A stretch of DNA of 7,431 nucleotides, from assembly GCA_016926925.1 (NCBI GenBank), contig JAFGNQ010000102.1, positions 1 to 7,431 on the forward strand. The letters run 5' to 3'. Shown here piece by piece: positions 1 through 6,759 of the stretch. The DNA comes from Candidatus Aminicenantota bacterium (GTDB lineage: Bacteria > Acidobacteriota > Aminicenantia > Aminicenantales > Aminicenantaceae). Under the pieces are notes generated by a model that made no database searches, had not been told where the DNA came from, and was given only the letters and a program-made list of their open reading frames with translations. Every line of letters starts with the position of its first letter. Position 1 is the stretch's first letter. The translations under genes were made by a program, and so were the position numbers.

Positions 1-587
1 CCGGTCTTGCGGATACTTTCACCACAGCAATTTTCCTTTGAACCCAGTATCCCAAAATCTGCCCCTGCCAAGTTGAGTATATTGGCAGTGGCTCCGGCTA
101 CCTTAACTAACCTTGGATCATAGCAGAGATAGCAGCCGGGAAAATAGAGAAAATCCGTTCCCTCAGTGAAGGTTTTTACGGAAAGACCCTCTGCCCATTC
201 AGCTCGCTTTTTCCGCTCTGCATTCAAGGGATTTCCTTCGCCGGCGAGGCTTGCCCTTATAGCGGAAACCGGTTTGGCTGAAGCTGGAAAGACCCCGTAT
301 TCCGTGGCTATCCTGCGCAAAGATACACCGGATTCTATCTGTTTCACGTCTCTGGGGCACTGCTGGGGGCATATTCCACAGGTCGTACAAAGCCAGATAT
401 CTTCGACTTCTATCTCCGTCAAACCGAACGCAGCCTGCCGGACTATCTTGCGCATACTAAAAGTTCTAACTCTGTTCCACGGACAAACAGTGTCGCATAA
501 TCCGCATTGATAGCATAATTTGAAGGCTTCACCGCCGCTCTCTTTTATGACATCTATGATCTCTTTGCTGGGGGCGACAGTTTCCAT
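1..587 (-). CDS. bamD: BamD/HdrD-like Fe-S oxidoreductase subunit, 3' end cut by window edge
   Basis: The first 195 residues of an iron-sulfur protein; the reading frame is open to the left edge, so the C-terminal part is missing. Two ferredoxin-type motifs are visible: C25-x2-C28-x2-C31-x3-C35-P and C67-x2-C70-x2-C73-x3-C77-P. They are followed by the first cysteine-rich CCG domain, with FPGC at 149-152 and CCGE at 187-190. This order is that of HdrD/GlpC-type proteins and of BamD, whose CCG domains bind further Fe-S centres and pass electrons. The ATG at 587-585 is preceded by GAAGAGGA (605-598), a good ribosome binding site. The gene begins 25 bases after the ferredoxin-like gene in the same direction, so it is probably co-transcribed with it. 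Assignment as BamD rests on domain order and on the BamB- and BamC-like neighbours; a generic AOR-associated HdrD homologue is the alternative. A second CCG domain should lie beyond the edge. Confidence 0.88.
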   Translation of the reverse strand, partial: METVAPSKEIIDVIKESGGEAFKLCYQCGLCDTVCPWNRVRTFSMRKIVRQAAFGLTEIEVEDIWLCTTCGICPQQCPRDVKQIESGVSLRRIATEYGVFPASAKPVSAIRASLAGEGNPLNAERKKRAEWAEGLSVKTFTEGTDFLYFPGCYLCYDPRLVKVAGATANILNLAGADFGILGSKENCCGESIRKT

Positions 588-612
588 TGTTATTTAATCC
601 TCTTCTTTCGCC

Positions 613-1173
613 TTATGTTTTTAAGCCCTTCTTTGACATCGACATTCGAGCAATGGTATCCATTAATCTCTGTAATCCATATTTTTTTGCCAATGATTCC
701 AGTCCGATCTCCAGCTCTTCCCGTTTCTCTTCTTCTTCCTCGACTTCCTCCTCCCTTTCTTCATAAGTCAGGGCATCAGCCAGGCACCACTGGACACACA
801 TCGGCTCTGGTAAAGGGGGATCGCTTTCGCACATATCGCATTTCAGCGGGAGACCGGAATCAGGTTCTTTAAAAATGTCCCTGGCAGGGCAGGAAACTCC
901 GCAGAAGCTGCACTCGTCATATTCTTTTTCGTTAATCGTATAAGTGTGTCTGCCGGTACATTCGGCAGGAGTATAATCACCGGCACGTATCGGGACATAA
1001 ACATCTCTGAGGGGTTCATGAATCACCCGGATACGAGACCTCGCCGGATTGTTGCTGCTGTATTTCGGCGAAGCGTGAAAGGAGGAGCAGGCTACCTCGC
1101 ATGCCCGGCAACCATTGCATTTATCGAGATCGACTTTTATTGTTTTAACAATTTTCTTTTTTTTCTCAGCCAT
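613..1173 (-). CDS. bamC: BamC-like poly-[4Fe-4S] electron-transfer subunit
   Basis: A 186-residue cytoplasmic ferredoxin-like protein, the probable small partner of the tungsten enzyme encoded just upstream. The cysteines fall in three groups: C19, C22, C25, C29; then C72 with C88, C91, C95; then C112, C115, C126, C130. Three [4Fe-4S] clusters are therefore possible, as in BamC and the DmsB-like subunits of molybdenum/tungsten enzymes. Residues 138-153 are almost all Glu with a few Arg/Lys, followed by a helical basic C-terminus. I chose the ATG at 1173 because AGAGGTGG (1189-1182) lies 8 bases upstream. An in-frame ATG at 1194 overlaps the preceding stop codon (TAATG) and has only a weak purine run before it; it would add seven residues. 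The short distance from the upstream gene suggests translational coupling. The ferredoxin nature is clear; the bamC name is by analogy and context. Confidence 0.87.
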   Translation of the reverse strand: MAEKKKKIVKTIKVDLDKCNGCRACEVACSSFHASPKYSSNNPARSRIRVIHEPLRDVYVPIRAGDYTPAECTGRHTYTINEKEYDECSFCGVSCPARDIFKEPDSGLPLKCDMCESDPPLPEPMCVQWCLADALTYEEREEEVEEEEEKREELEIGLESLAKKYGLQRLMDTIARMSMSKKGLKT

Positions 1174-1181
1174 GACGGGAA

Positions 1182-1189
1182 CCACCTCT
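1182..1189 (-). promoter_or_regulatory. Ribosome binding site deciding the bamC-like start
   Basis: AGAGGTGG on the minus strand ends 8 bases before the ATG at 1173. It favours that start over the in-frame ATG at 1194, which overlaps the bamB-like stop codon. Confidence 0.75.
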
Positions 1190-1193
1190 TGCA

Positions 1194-3200
1194 TTATTTC
1201 TTCTCGTTTCGAGACGAAGCCTGTTTAGATGGAGCGTTTTCACTATCCGTCTGGATCCCCCTCTGTATGAAGTCTTCGCTCACGTAGTCCAAACCCAATT
1301 CCAATAAAGATTCTTTGGTAGGAATACCCTCTTTATTCCACCCCTTGAGTTTGTAATACTCATCCAAGAGCTTCGTTTCAAGTTCGGGAAATCTTTTTTT
1401 CCAATGGTTCTCCGGAGGCTTCTCATCTTTTCTCCTCATGCCTCTCCTTATATTGACGGCTCTCACTAAAGTTCTGTATCTCTTGGCTGCTTGGGTCAGT
1501 GTGGCTTCATCCATATCGATGCCGGCCCCTGACGAGATGAATTTCGGGTAGTTGTGTATATGGTACGGAGGTTTCAAGGGAAATGACGATAAACCAGAAC
1601 ACATCCCGAGCGCGTCATCGATGTAGTGCATCCTCTCCTGCCAATCGACGATATCACAACACATTTCCACTGTCGGGTAATAGGGGAACGAGTTTTCTCC
1701 CCGCAGTTCCCAGTCCAGAAAATATTGCTTGAACTTTTCGTCAGGAACCTGGAACCAATCTTTTACAAACTCTTCTCTCTCTTCTCTTGTGGGAAACGGC
1801 ATCTGGGGGAACTGTCCTTCAATTTGGGTAATGTTTATCTTCTCGCCGGTTGAATACATAAGGAAATAGATGGGATTCAGCATGGACAGTTTGAGAGGCA
1901 GCTGCTCATGCTTCTTGATGTTGTTATGAGCATACTCCTCTGCGCCCTTGCCGATCTCTTTGGCCGCCCAATAAGTGCCGTTTGCCAAAACATCTCCTAT
2001 TCCTTCCCGACGGACAATTCTATCAAGCAGCCAGTAAAATCTCTCGTTGTTATCGGATGGCAATCCGGACATATCGTCATCGGTAAAAATGCCGTTTTCA
2101 TAAAGTTCAAGGGCGAAAGCCATCACCTGCGGGGTTGAAAATGCATCCACACCATACTCCGTTGCCCGTTGAGCGATTTTTAAGCCGAAATCCAGGTCTG
2201 CCATGGCTGCCATGGTATAGGTCAGTTTCGAGAAGCATTTCATCATGTATGTTTTAACACCCGGCATAGAAATGGTCGCTGCGCATTTCATCGGACAGTT
2301 ATAGCAGCTTATGAGCCGCGTTCGCGCATTTTCCATGGTCTCTTTCCAAGCCTTTTCGACATCTTCGGTCCAAAAGTCTTTTCTGCGGTGGCGGGCATTA
2401 CCCCACATGAAACTCTCGGTGTGCCACTTTTCATCATGGATTCTCATCTCTTGCGGTGACCCAAGCCCTGCTAAAATCGGCATCACACCTGGGATTGGAT
2501 TTCCTTCCCGGGCCTTAATATACGCCAGCACTTCATTGCAGAGCTCTATGAATTCAGCCGGCCGGGCGATATTGATGTCCCCTGTTCCGCGAACAGCTAG
2601 CGCTTTTAATCCTTTATCTCCCATAACGGCCCCTATTCCGCCCCGGCTGGCACTGGACCTTCCCTGCTCGATAGAAGCAAAATAAACCCTGTTTTCACCG
2701 GCCAGTCCGATGGCAGCCACCTGGGCTTTCGGCTCATTCAGTTCCTTCCGAATAAGTTCTTCAGTTTCAACAGCACCTTTACCTTGCAGGTGAGAGGCGT
2801 CACGTAGTTCTACCTTGTCGTTGTTTATCCACAAATAAACCAAATTGGGGGACTTGCCGCGAAAGACCACCTTATCATAACCGGCATACTTTAATTCCGG
2901 AGCCCAAAATCCCCCCATCATGGAAAATGCCATTAACCTGGTCTGAGGGGAAATGGTAGAAACAATGGTACGATTACAGCCGGTAGCAGGTGTGCCGCAT
3001 AAAAGACCGGCAGCAAAGATGAGGAGATTGTCAGGAGAAAAAGGTTCAACTTCCGGAGGAACCCTATCCCATAATATCTTGGCATTTGTACCAAGCCCTC
3101 CCAGATAAAGCTCGGTTTCTCTCGGGTCCGTTGCAACCCTCTCAATGCTTCCCCGGGTTAGATCGACTTCTAAATTAAAACCTGTCTCTGCGTACCTCAT
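1194..3200 (-). CDS. bamB: AOR-family tungsten enzyme, BamB-like class II benzoyl-CoA reductase catalytic subunit
   Basis: A complete 668-residue member of the aldehyde:ferredoxin oxidoreductase family, close to the usual length of about 650. The N-terminal domain (1-205) carries the tungsten-bispterin binding region, including RGGIGAVMG at 186-194. The [4Fe-4S] cluster is bound by C299-x2-C302-x3-C306 with a fourth Cys at 534 (DDALGMC). Glu251, His255, His260 and Cys322 are all present. As I recall the Geobacter BamB structure, these are its active-site residues, His260 acting in proton transfer and Cys322 as tungsten ligand. The expected reaction is low-potential dearomatisation of benzoyl-CoA to the 1,5-dienoyl-CoA in the cytoplasm. 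AGGG (3210-3207) supports the ATG at 3200. It leads the operon with the BamC- and BamD-like genes. The C-terminal tail (649-668) is polar and poorly structured. Family membership is certain; the exact substrate is inferred, since BamB paralogues of unknown substrate occur. Confidence 0.92.
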   Translation of the reverse strand: MRYAETGFNLEVDLTRGSIERVATDPRETELYLGGLGTNAKILWDRVPPEVEPFSPDNLLIFAAGLLCGTPATGCNRTIVSTISPQTRLMAFSMMGGFWAPELKYAGYDKVVFRGKSPNLVYLWINNDKVELRDASHLQGKGAVETEELIRKELNEPKAQVAAIGLAGENRVYFASIEQGRSSASRGGIGAVMGDKGLKALAVRGTGDINIARPAEFIELCNEVLAYIKAREGNPIPGVMPILAGLGSPQEMRIHDEKWHTESFMWGNARHRRKDFWTEDVEKAWKETMENARTRLISCYNCPMKCAATISMPGVKTYMMKCFSKLTYTMAAMADLDFGLKIAQRATEYGVDAFSTPQVMAFALELYENGIFTDDDMSGLPSDNNERFYWLLDRIVRREGIGDVLANGTYWAAKEIGKGAEEYAHNNIKKHEQLPLKLSMLNPIYFLMYSTGEKINITQIEGQFPQMPFPTREEREEFVKDWFQVPDEKFKQYFLDWELRGENSFPYYPTVEMCCDIVDWQERMHYIDDALGMCSGLSSFPLKPPYHIHNYPKFISSGAGIDMDEATLTQAAKRYRTLVRAVNIRRGMRRKDEKPPENHWKKRFPELETKLLDEYYKLKGWNKEGIPTKESLLELGLDYVSEDFIQRGIQTDSENAPSKQASSRNEKK

Positions 3201-3660
3201 TTTTTTCCCTTTTTATTCAATACAAAGTGTCTCATTATTTTAAAATATTCAGATTCATTAATGATAGGGATTCCCTTCTCTCTCTGGCAACTTGACTCAC
3301 TTAACTCTTCTATGGTTACCAATCAATCTTAAGGAGATAGTGGAAATTTTGTGCTAAATAGGAATATTCCCCTTATTGTTCCCGTGTCCGCTTGTTTTTT
3401 TTAGCACTCGTTTTATTAATATGTAAATCATGGTAACCAATATTTGTTACTAATATAGGAGCAAACTGAAACATTGTCAAGAAGCAAATCCGGATAATCC
3501 AGCGAGAAATAAGCGTTCGGGATTTTGTAGCTTCTCGCAAAAGACTCGTTACCTCTTCAACCTTCTCATTATTCATTTTTAATAATTGTGAGATTTTTCC
3601 ACAAGTCAAATCGTTTCTTGTTTTGAAAGACAAAAAGATCTCTAGTCTCTATAGAAAATC
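3201..3660. other. AT-rich intergenic region without a convincing gene
   Basis: About 460 bases between the divergent bamB-like operon and the vapBC pair. It holds the leader and candidate promoter of the operon. TGGTTACCA (3313-3321) recurs inverted as TGGTAACCA (3431-3439), and GGAATATTCC (3361-3370) is a perfect palindrome. An 86-codon minus-strand frame at 3373-3633 has no family signature that I recognise and reads like random AT-rich sequence, so I do not call it a gene. The stretch may contain decayed sequence from whatever event brought in vapBC, but nothing shows this directly. Confidence 0.5.
3261..3290 (-). promoter_or_regulatory. Candidate sigma-70 promoter of the bamBCD-like operon
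   Basis: On the minus strand TTGCCA (3290-3285) and TATCAT (3266-3261) each match the -35 and -10 consensus at five of six bases, with an 18-base spacer. A small palindrome, GGGATTCCC (3267-3275), lies in the spacer beside the -10 and could be an operator. The predicted start site is about 50 bases upstream of the bamB-like ATG. No clear sigma-54 type TGGC-N8-TGC element was seen. This is a reading by eye only. Confidence 0.4.
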
Positions 3661-3690
3661 ATGTGTATAATATTATTGAATTATACACAT
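3661..3690 (+). promoter_or_regulatory. vapBC operator: perfect 11-bp inverted repeat over the -10 element
   Basis: ATGTGTATAAT (3661-3671) is repeated exactly inverted as ATTATACACAT (3680-3690) with 8 bases between. The left arm contains a consensus -10, TATAAT (3666-3671); a matching -35 is not evident. The antitoxin ribosome binding site AGGAGA (3691-3696) begins immediately after the right arm, 5 bases before the ATG. VapB-type antitoxins commonly repress their own operon through such palindromes, so this is the likely autoregulation site. A dimeric ribbon-helix-helix N-terminus in VapB fits binding to a symmetric site. The repeat itself is certain; its role is inferred. Confidence 0.7.
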
Positions 3691-3701
3691 AGGAGACTGA
3701 G

Positions 3702-3896
3702 ATGAGGACTAATGTCGTGATCGACGATCAACTTATGAAAGAAGCTCTAGAGCTTTCCGGATTCCACACAAAAAAGGCTGCCATTGAAGCAGGTTTAAGA
3801 CTCCTGGTAGAATTCAGCCGACAAACAAAAGTGAAAAGCTTCCGGGGAAAACTGAAATGGAGCGGTGATTTGAGCAAAACACGGATGGACAAATGA
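3702..3896 (+). CDS. vapB: VapB-family antitoxin (ribbon-helix-helix)
   Basis: A 64-residue antitoxin of the ribbon-helix-helix type. Residues 1-9 (MRTNVVIDD) form the expected DNA-contacting strand, followed by two helices at about 10-20 and 22-40 (TKKAAIEAGLRLLVEF). The C-terminal segment 47-64, with FRGKLKWSGDL, is the kind of tail that wraps round and blocks a PIN-domain toxin. AGGAGA (3691-3696) supports the start. The stop overlaps the toxin start by four bases (ATGA, 3893-3896), the usual coupling in such operons. It would neutralise the toxin and, with it, repress the promoter through the inverted repeat just upstream. The small size and the partner gene make the assignment firm at family level. 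Confidence 0.85.
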   Translation: MRTNVVIDDQLMKEALELSGFHTKKAAIEAGLRLLVEFSRQTKVKSFRGKLKWSGDLSKTRMDK

Positions 3897-4291
3897 TCTT
3901 GGTCGATTCTTCTGTTTGGATTGGCTACTTTAACGGACAGATTAATCCTCAAACCGACTGGCTTGATTCTGCTCTCGGGAGGGAAATCATAGTTGTAGGG
4001 GATCTCATCCTAGTTGAAATCCTCCAGGGTTTCAGAAGCGATCGTGACTTCCGCAAAGCTAAAGAATTGTTATTGAATTTTCAATTTATGGAGATGCTCG
4101 GTCGGGAGCTAGCTATAAAGAGTGCAGAAAATTATCGCCTTCTAAGAAGAAAGGGAGTGACTGTTCGCAAAGCCATCGATGTCATAATCGGAACATTCTG
4201 CATTCACCACAACCTTTCTCTTTTGCATGATGATCAAGATTTTGTTCCTCTTACAAAGCACCTGGGATTAAATGCAGTCAAATGCGGCTGA
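3893..4291 (+). CDS. vapC: VapC-family PIN-domain ribonuclease toxin
   Basis: A 132-residue PIN-domain protein, a normal length for VapC. The acidic metal-binding set is intact: Asp5 in ILVDSSVWI, Glu42 in LVEILQGF, Asp96 in AIDVIIGTF and Asp114/Asp116 in LLHDDQDF. Such toxins are magnesium-dependent endoribonucleases, most often cutting tRNA or rRNA, held inactive by the VapB partner. The start overlaps the vapB stop by four bases. The gene ends at 4291, only five bases from the end of a truncated AOR remnant on the other strand, so the pair seems to have been inserted next to, or into, a former metabolic gene. All catalytic residues are present and the gene looks functional. The RNA target cannot be told from sequence. 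Confidence 0.92.
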   Translation: MILVDSSVWIGYFNGQINPQTDWLDSALGREIIVVGDLILVEILQGFRSDRDFRKAKELLLNFQFMEMLGRELAIKSAENYRLLRRKGVTVRKAIDVIIGTFCIHHNLSLLHDDQDFVPLTKHLGLNAVKCG

Positions 4292-4295
4292 GAAA

Positions 4296-4595
4296 TCAAA
4301 AACGATCGTTCCAATCTCCATATATCCCGCCTGAGAGGTCATACTCCCAGATGGTCTTCTGGCAATCCCAAGTTTCCTTACCCCAAAGCGATAATGGAGC
4401 ACAGTCCCTTATTCGAATACTGCCGTCTCTTATGTCAATCCAGACCGGTTTGTCTGCTTTCCCCTGGATAACAACCCCTTCCCACCCGGCGAACTTAAGC
4501 ATAGCAGAAAATCTGCCGCCGAAATTGCTTCGTGTGAACCAACTGATAGGATAGGATTGCACTCCGAAGATACATTTTTTGATTCGATATCAATT
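4296..4595 (-). pseudogene. Remnant of a second AOR-family tungsten oxidoreductase
   Basis: About 100 codons of an AOR-family N-terminal domain. The reading SNFGGRFSAMLKFAGWEG, then VIQGKADKPVWIDI and LWGKETW, aligns with residues about 79-150 of the intact bamB-like protein (GGFWAPELKYAGYD, FRGKSPNLVYLWI, LQGKGAVETEE). It differs clearly from it and so comes from a distinct paralogue. The frame is closed upstream by a stop (TGA) near 4600, with no recognisable AOR start, pterin motif or Fe-S motif. Downstream the homology ends near YGDWND with a stop at 4298-4296, just beside the vapC stop. The homologous stretch begins near KKCIFG (about 4592); a GTG at 4562 could start an 88-residue product, but this is not a plausible enzyme. 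Truncation at both ends points to decay, perhaps caused by the toxin-antitoxin insertion. Confidence 0.8.
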
Positions 4596-4819
4596 ATTCC
4601 ATAGGGGACAGCTTTTTCCATCAGTAAGCCTAAGCCTCTCCTAATTTCAAACATAACAAGGCTGCCAACACAACCTATTTCCTTTACGCCATCAATCAGA
4701 AAAGCATCTTGTGGTGGCACCTGCCTGAATACAACATTAAGGTGTTTGAGCTGCTGGTTTATAAGGATTTCTACTTTTCTGTTTTGATCAGCTCTCCATT
4801 TTGGATAATAGCTACACAA
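4577..4819 (-). pseudogene. Unrecognised, possibly decayed coding fragment upstream of the AOR remnant
   Basis: A minus-strand frame, one base out of register with the AOR remnant, reads like real protein from about 4774 to 4577: VEILINQQLKHLNVVFRQ, then PPQDAFLIDGVKEIGC and RRGLGLLMEKAVPYG. I cannot assign it to a family. It has only a TTG (4819) as possible start, directly after an in-frame stop, and no ribosome binding site. A second frame just upstream (VCDCVAIIQNGELIKTEK, ending near 4777) may be the original N-terminus separated by a frameshift. The frame continues open past 4577 into the AOR remnant, but there it is only a shadow. It may be the former upstream neighbour of that AOR gene, or part of the same rearranged gene. 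Coding character is judged by eye from residue pattern. Confidence 0.4.
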
Positions 4820-4989
4820 TCACAAACCGTTTTTACAACCAAAGAAATTCAATTGAAGACAAATGATTTTGGAACTTGCTTCCTAGTTATGTGATGGAGT
4901 TGTCACTTTGCAGATTTAACTATTGATGGGGGTTGGCCAGCCTTTCGCAGAATGAATGCAGACTCCTGAGTTAGGCAGTCCTCCCACGA
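4820..4989. other. Non-coding or decayed stretch downstream of the amidohydrolase
   Basis: 170 bases between the fragment above and the amidohydrolase stop codon. There is no clear gene and no strong terminator. The only pairing is a weak imperfect one around GACTCCTGAGTTAGGCAGTC (4970-4989), with no T-run after it on the minus strand. Confidence 0.4.
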
Positions 4990-6720
4990 TCAAAAGTCTA
5001 TACTTCTATATGTGTTTTTGCCTCCCATTACAGTCAACAAGACGTCCGTTTCTGAAATCTCTGTTGGATCAATCTCTAATATATCTCTGGATAGCACGAC
5101 AAAATCAGCATACTTTCCGGCTGTCAGCGTACCACGAACATCTTCTTGAAAAGTCCCATAGGCGGCATCGACGGTATAGTGGCGCAAGGCTGCTTCAACC
5201 GAGATGCAGCCCTTCGGGTACCATCCGCCGGGGGGAGTTCCGTTCTCCGTCATTCGGGTCCTTGCAACTTCAATTCCTCTCAATACATCGTACGTCATGA
5301 CAGGGTAGTCACTGCCAAAAACCTGTACTACTCCCGCATCGTCATATATCGAAAATGAGTCAGCATACTGGGCCCGCTCCGGTCCTAAGAGCACTGCAAA
5401 GTTTTCCAACACCGTAGCATCGGGATTGGCAAACATCGGTTGGGTCGACGCTATAGCCCCAAGTTTCTTGAACCGTGGCACGTCGGACAACTTCGGCATT
5501 TCCGCGTGTTCCACCCGATGCCTGTGATCTGTCGAGCCGTTCACTTTTTGTGCATGTTCGAATGCATTCAATGACATGTTTATGGCTTTATCACCGATGG
5601 CATGGATCAGAACCTGAAAGCCTGCCTTATCGTAGAGTGCCACTGTTTCATCGATCTCATCTTGATTCAAGAATGGGAGTCCTGTGCCCCCACCAACGTA
5701 GGGTTCGAACATTGCCGCCGTTTTTGCGTCGATCGTTCCATCCAAAATCCCCTTTACCGAAACAAGTCTGATCAGCGGCCCGGTGTACCGGTCGCGCAGC
5801 TCTGCATACTTCGCAAGTGCGGCGGCTGAATCCATCCCTTTCTTGGAATCGTAAACATCGGGAGTCAGGCCCTCTTTCAGTACCATCATCGGTGCCAGAC
5901 TGAATCGAATTTTCAGTTTCCCGGCTGCTTCGGCTTTCTCGTAAATGGAAAGATCTTCTAAGGAAGTGGCCGCATCCTGCATTGCCGTTATCCCGGCTGC
6001 TGCGGCTTCATCCATCGCCTGAATGAACGCGTTGTAGACCTGATCGAATGTCGGTTCTGGAATAAGTTTCCGTATCAATCTCTGGGCGCTCTCCTGAACT
6101 TCGCCGGTAGGCTCCCCATTCTTGCCTTTGATGATTCTCCCGTTGGGAGGATCCTGTGTATCTCGGGTTATTCCTGCTAACTCCAAGGCTTTGGAATTGC
6201 CGAATCCCATGTGACCATCGCGTGATTCCAGGTATACGGGACGATCAAGTACGACCTCATCAAGATATTTTTTATCGACAGTGTTCCCGGGAAATGCGGC
6301 GTACCCCCATCCGCCTCCGATTATCCAGCCGGCGTCAGGATTCGCCGCGGCGTGTTCAGCAACGCGGCGCTGAACTTCTTCCAACGTCTCCGCATCGTCC
6401 AGCTCTATCTGTCTCCCCTTGTTAGCGGAACCCATCAGAAAGTGTGTGTGGGAATCCTGAAAACCGGGAACGACCCGTCGATTTTTGAGATCGACCACTT
6501 CGGTCTCATCAGATGCAAGCGCGCGGATTTCCGCAGTTGTTCCGACTGCGACAATTTTGTCTCCGCTGATTGCCATCGCCTGAGCCGTGGGTTGCGCATC
6601 GTTGCCGGTCCATACCTTGCCGTTTATGAAAATTCGATCAGCTTTAGGCTTAGCTGGTTTATCAGAAGAGCAGCCGGCAAGAGCCAAAACCATCAAAAAG
6701 ATCCCGAGTTTTTTATTCAT
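4990..6720 (-). CDS. YtcJ-type amidohydrolase with lipoprotein signal peptide
   Basis: A 576-residue metal-dependent hydrolase of the amidohydrolase superfamily (Amidohydro_3, YtcJ-like), full length. The N-terminus has Lys3-Lys4, a short hydrophobic segment and a lipobox L14-A15-G16-C17 with Ser18, so the mature protein should be lipid-anchored outside the cytoplasm. Metal and catalytic residues are present: H91 and H93 in DSHTHF, K323 in SVKGILDGT, H373 in LIHAIGDKA, H405 in RVEHAEM and D471 in GSDYP. The expected reaction is hydrolysis of an amide, carbamate or ring C-N bond; the substrate is unknown. The start at 6720 is chosen because GGAGG (6732-6728) lies 7 bases upstream and the signal peptide begins exactly there. 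An in-frame ATG at 6744 would put eight extra residues before the signal. No partner gene is adjacent, so it appears monocistronic. Confidence 0.92.
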   Translation of the reverse strand: MNKKLGIFLMVLALAGCSSDKPAKPKADRIFINGKVWTGNDAQPTAQAMAISGDKIVAVGTTAEIRALASDETEVVDLKNRRVVPGFQDSHTHFLMGSANKGRQIELDDAETLEEVQRRVAEHAAANPDAGWIIGGGWGYAAFPGNTVDKKYLDEVVLDRPVYLESRDGHMGFGNSKALELAGITRDTQDPPNGRIIKGKNGEPTGEVQESAQRLIRKLIPEPTFDQVYNAFIQAMDEAAAAGITAMQDAATSLEDLSIYEKAEAAGKLKIRFSLAPMMVLKEGLTPDVYDSKKGMDSAAALAKYAELRDRYTGPLIRLVSVKGILDGTIDAKTAAMFEPYVGGGTGLPFLNQDEIDETVALYDKAGFQVLIHAIGDKAINMSLNAFEHAQKVNGSTDHRHRVEHAEMPKLSDVPRFKKLGAIASTQPMFANPDATVLENFAVLLGPERAQYADSFSIYDDAGVVQVFGSDYPVMTYDVLRGIEVARTRMTENGTPPGGWYPKGCISVEAALRHYTVDAAYGTFQEDVRGTLTAGKYADFVVLSRDILEIDPTEISETDVLLTVMGGKNTYRSIDF

Positions 6721-6727
6721 CGACTTT

Positions 6728-6732
6728 CCTCC
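6728..6732 (-). promoter_or_regulatory. Ribosome binding site deciding the amidohydrolase start
   Basis: GGAGG on the minus strand, 7 bases before the ATG at 6720. The alternative ATG at 6744 has AGGTGG directly abutting it, too close for efficient initiation. Confidence 0.75.
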
Positions 6733-6759
6733 AATAAAATACATCCACCTGCCACTTTA

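Noticed and set aside
166..510. 114-codon plus-strand frame
   Set aside because: It lies opposite the clearly coding BamD-like gene with its two ferredoxin motifs.
1171..1194. Upstream ATG start for the BamC-like gene
   Set aside because: The ATG at 1173 has a strong AGAGGTGG at ideal spacing; the one at 1194 does not.
3361..3370. GGAATATTCC palindrome as a terminator or insertion-sequence end
   Set aside because: It is only 10 bp, AT-rich, with no partner repeat or T-tract.
3373..3633. 86-codon minus-strand frame
   Set aside because: It has no ribosome binding site, no recognisable domain and an AT-rich residue mix; it reads as chance.
6721..6744. Upstream ATG start for the amidohydrolase
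   Set aside because: The signal peptide and a well-spaced GGAGG fit the ATG at 6720; the longer form would bury the signal peptide start.
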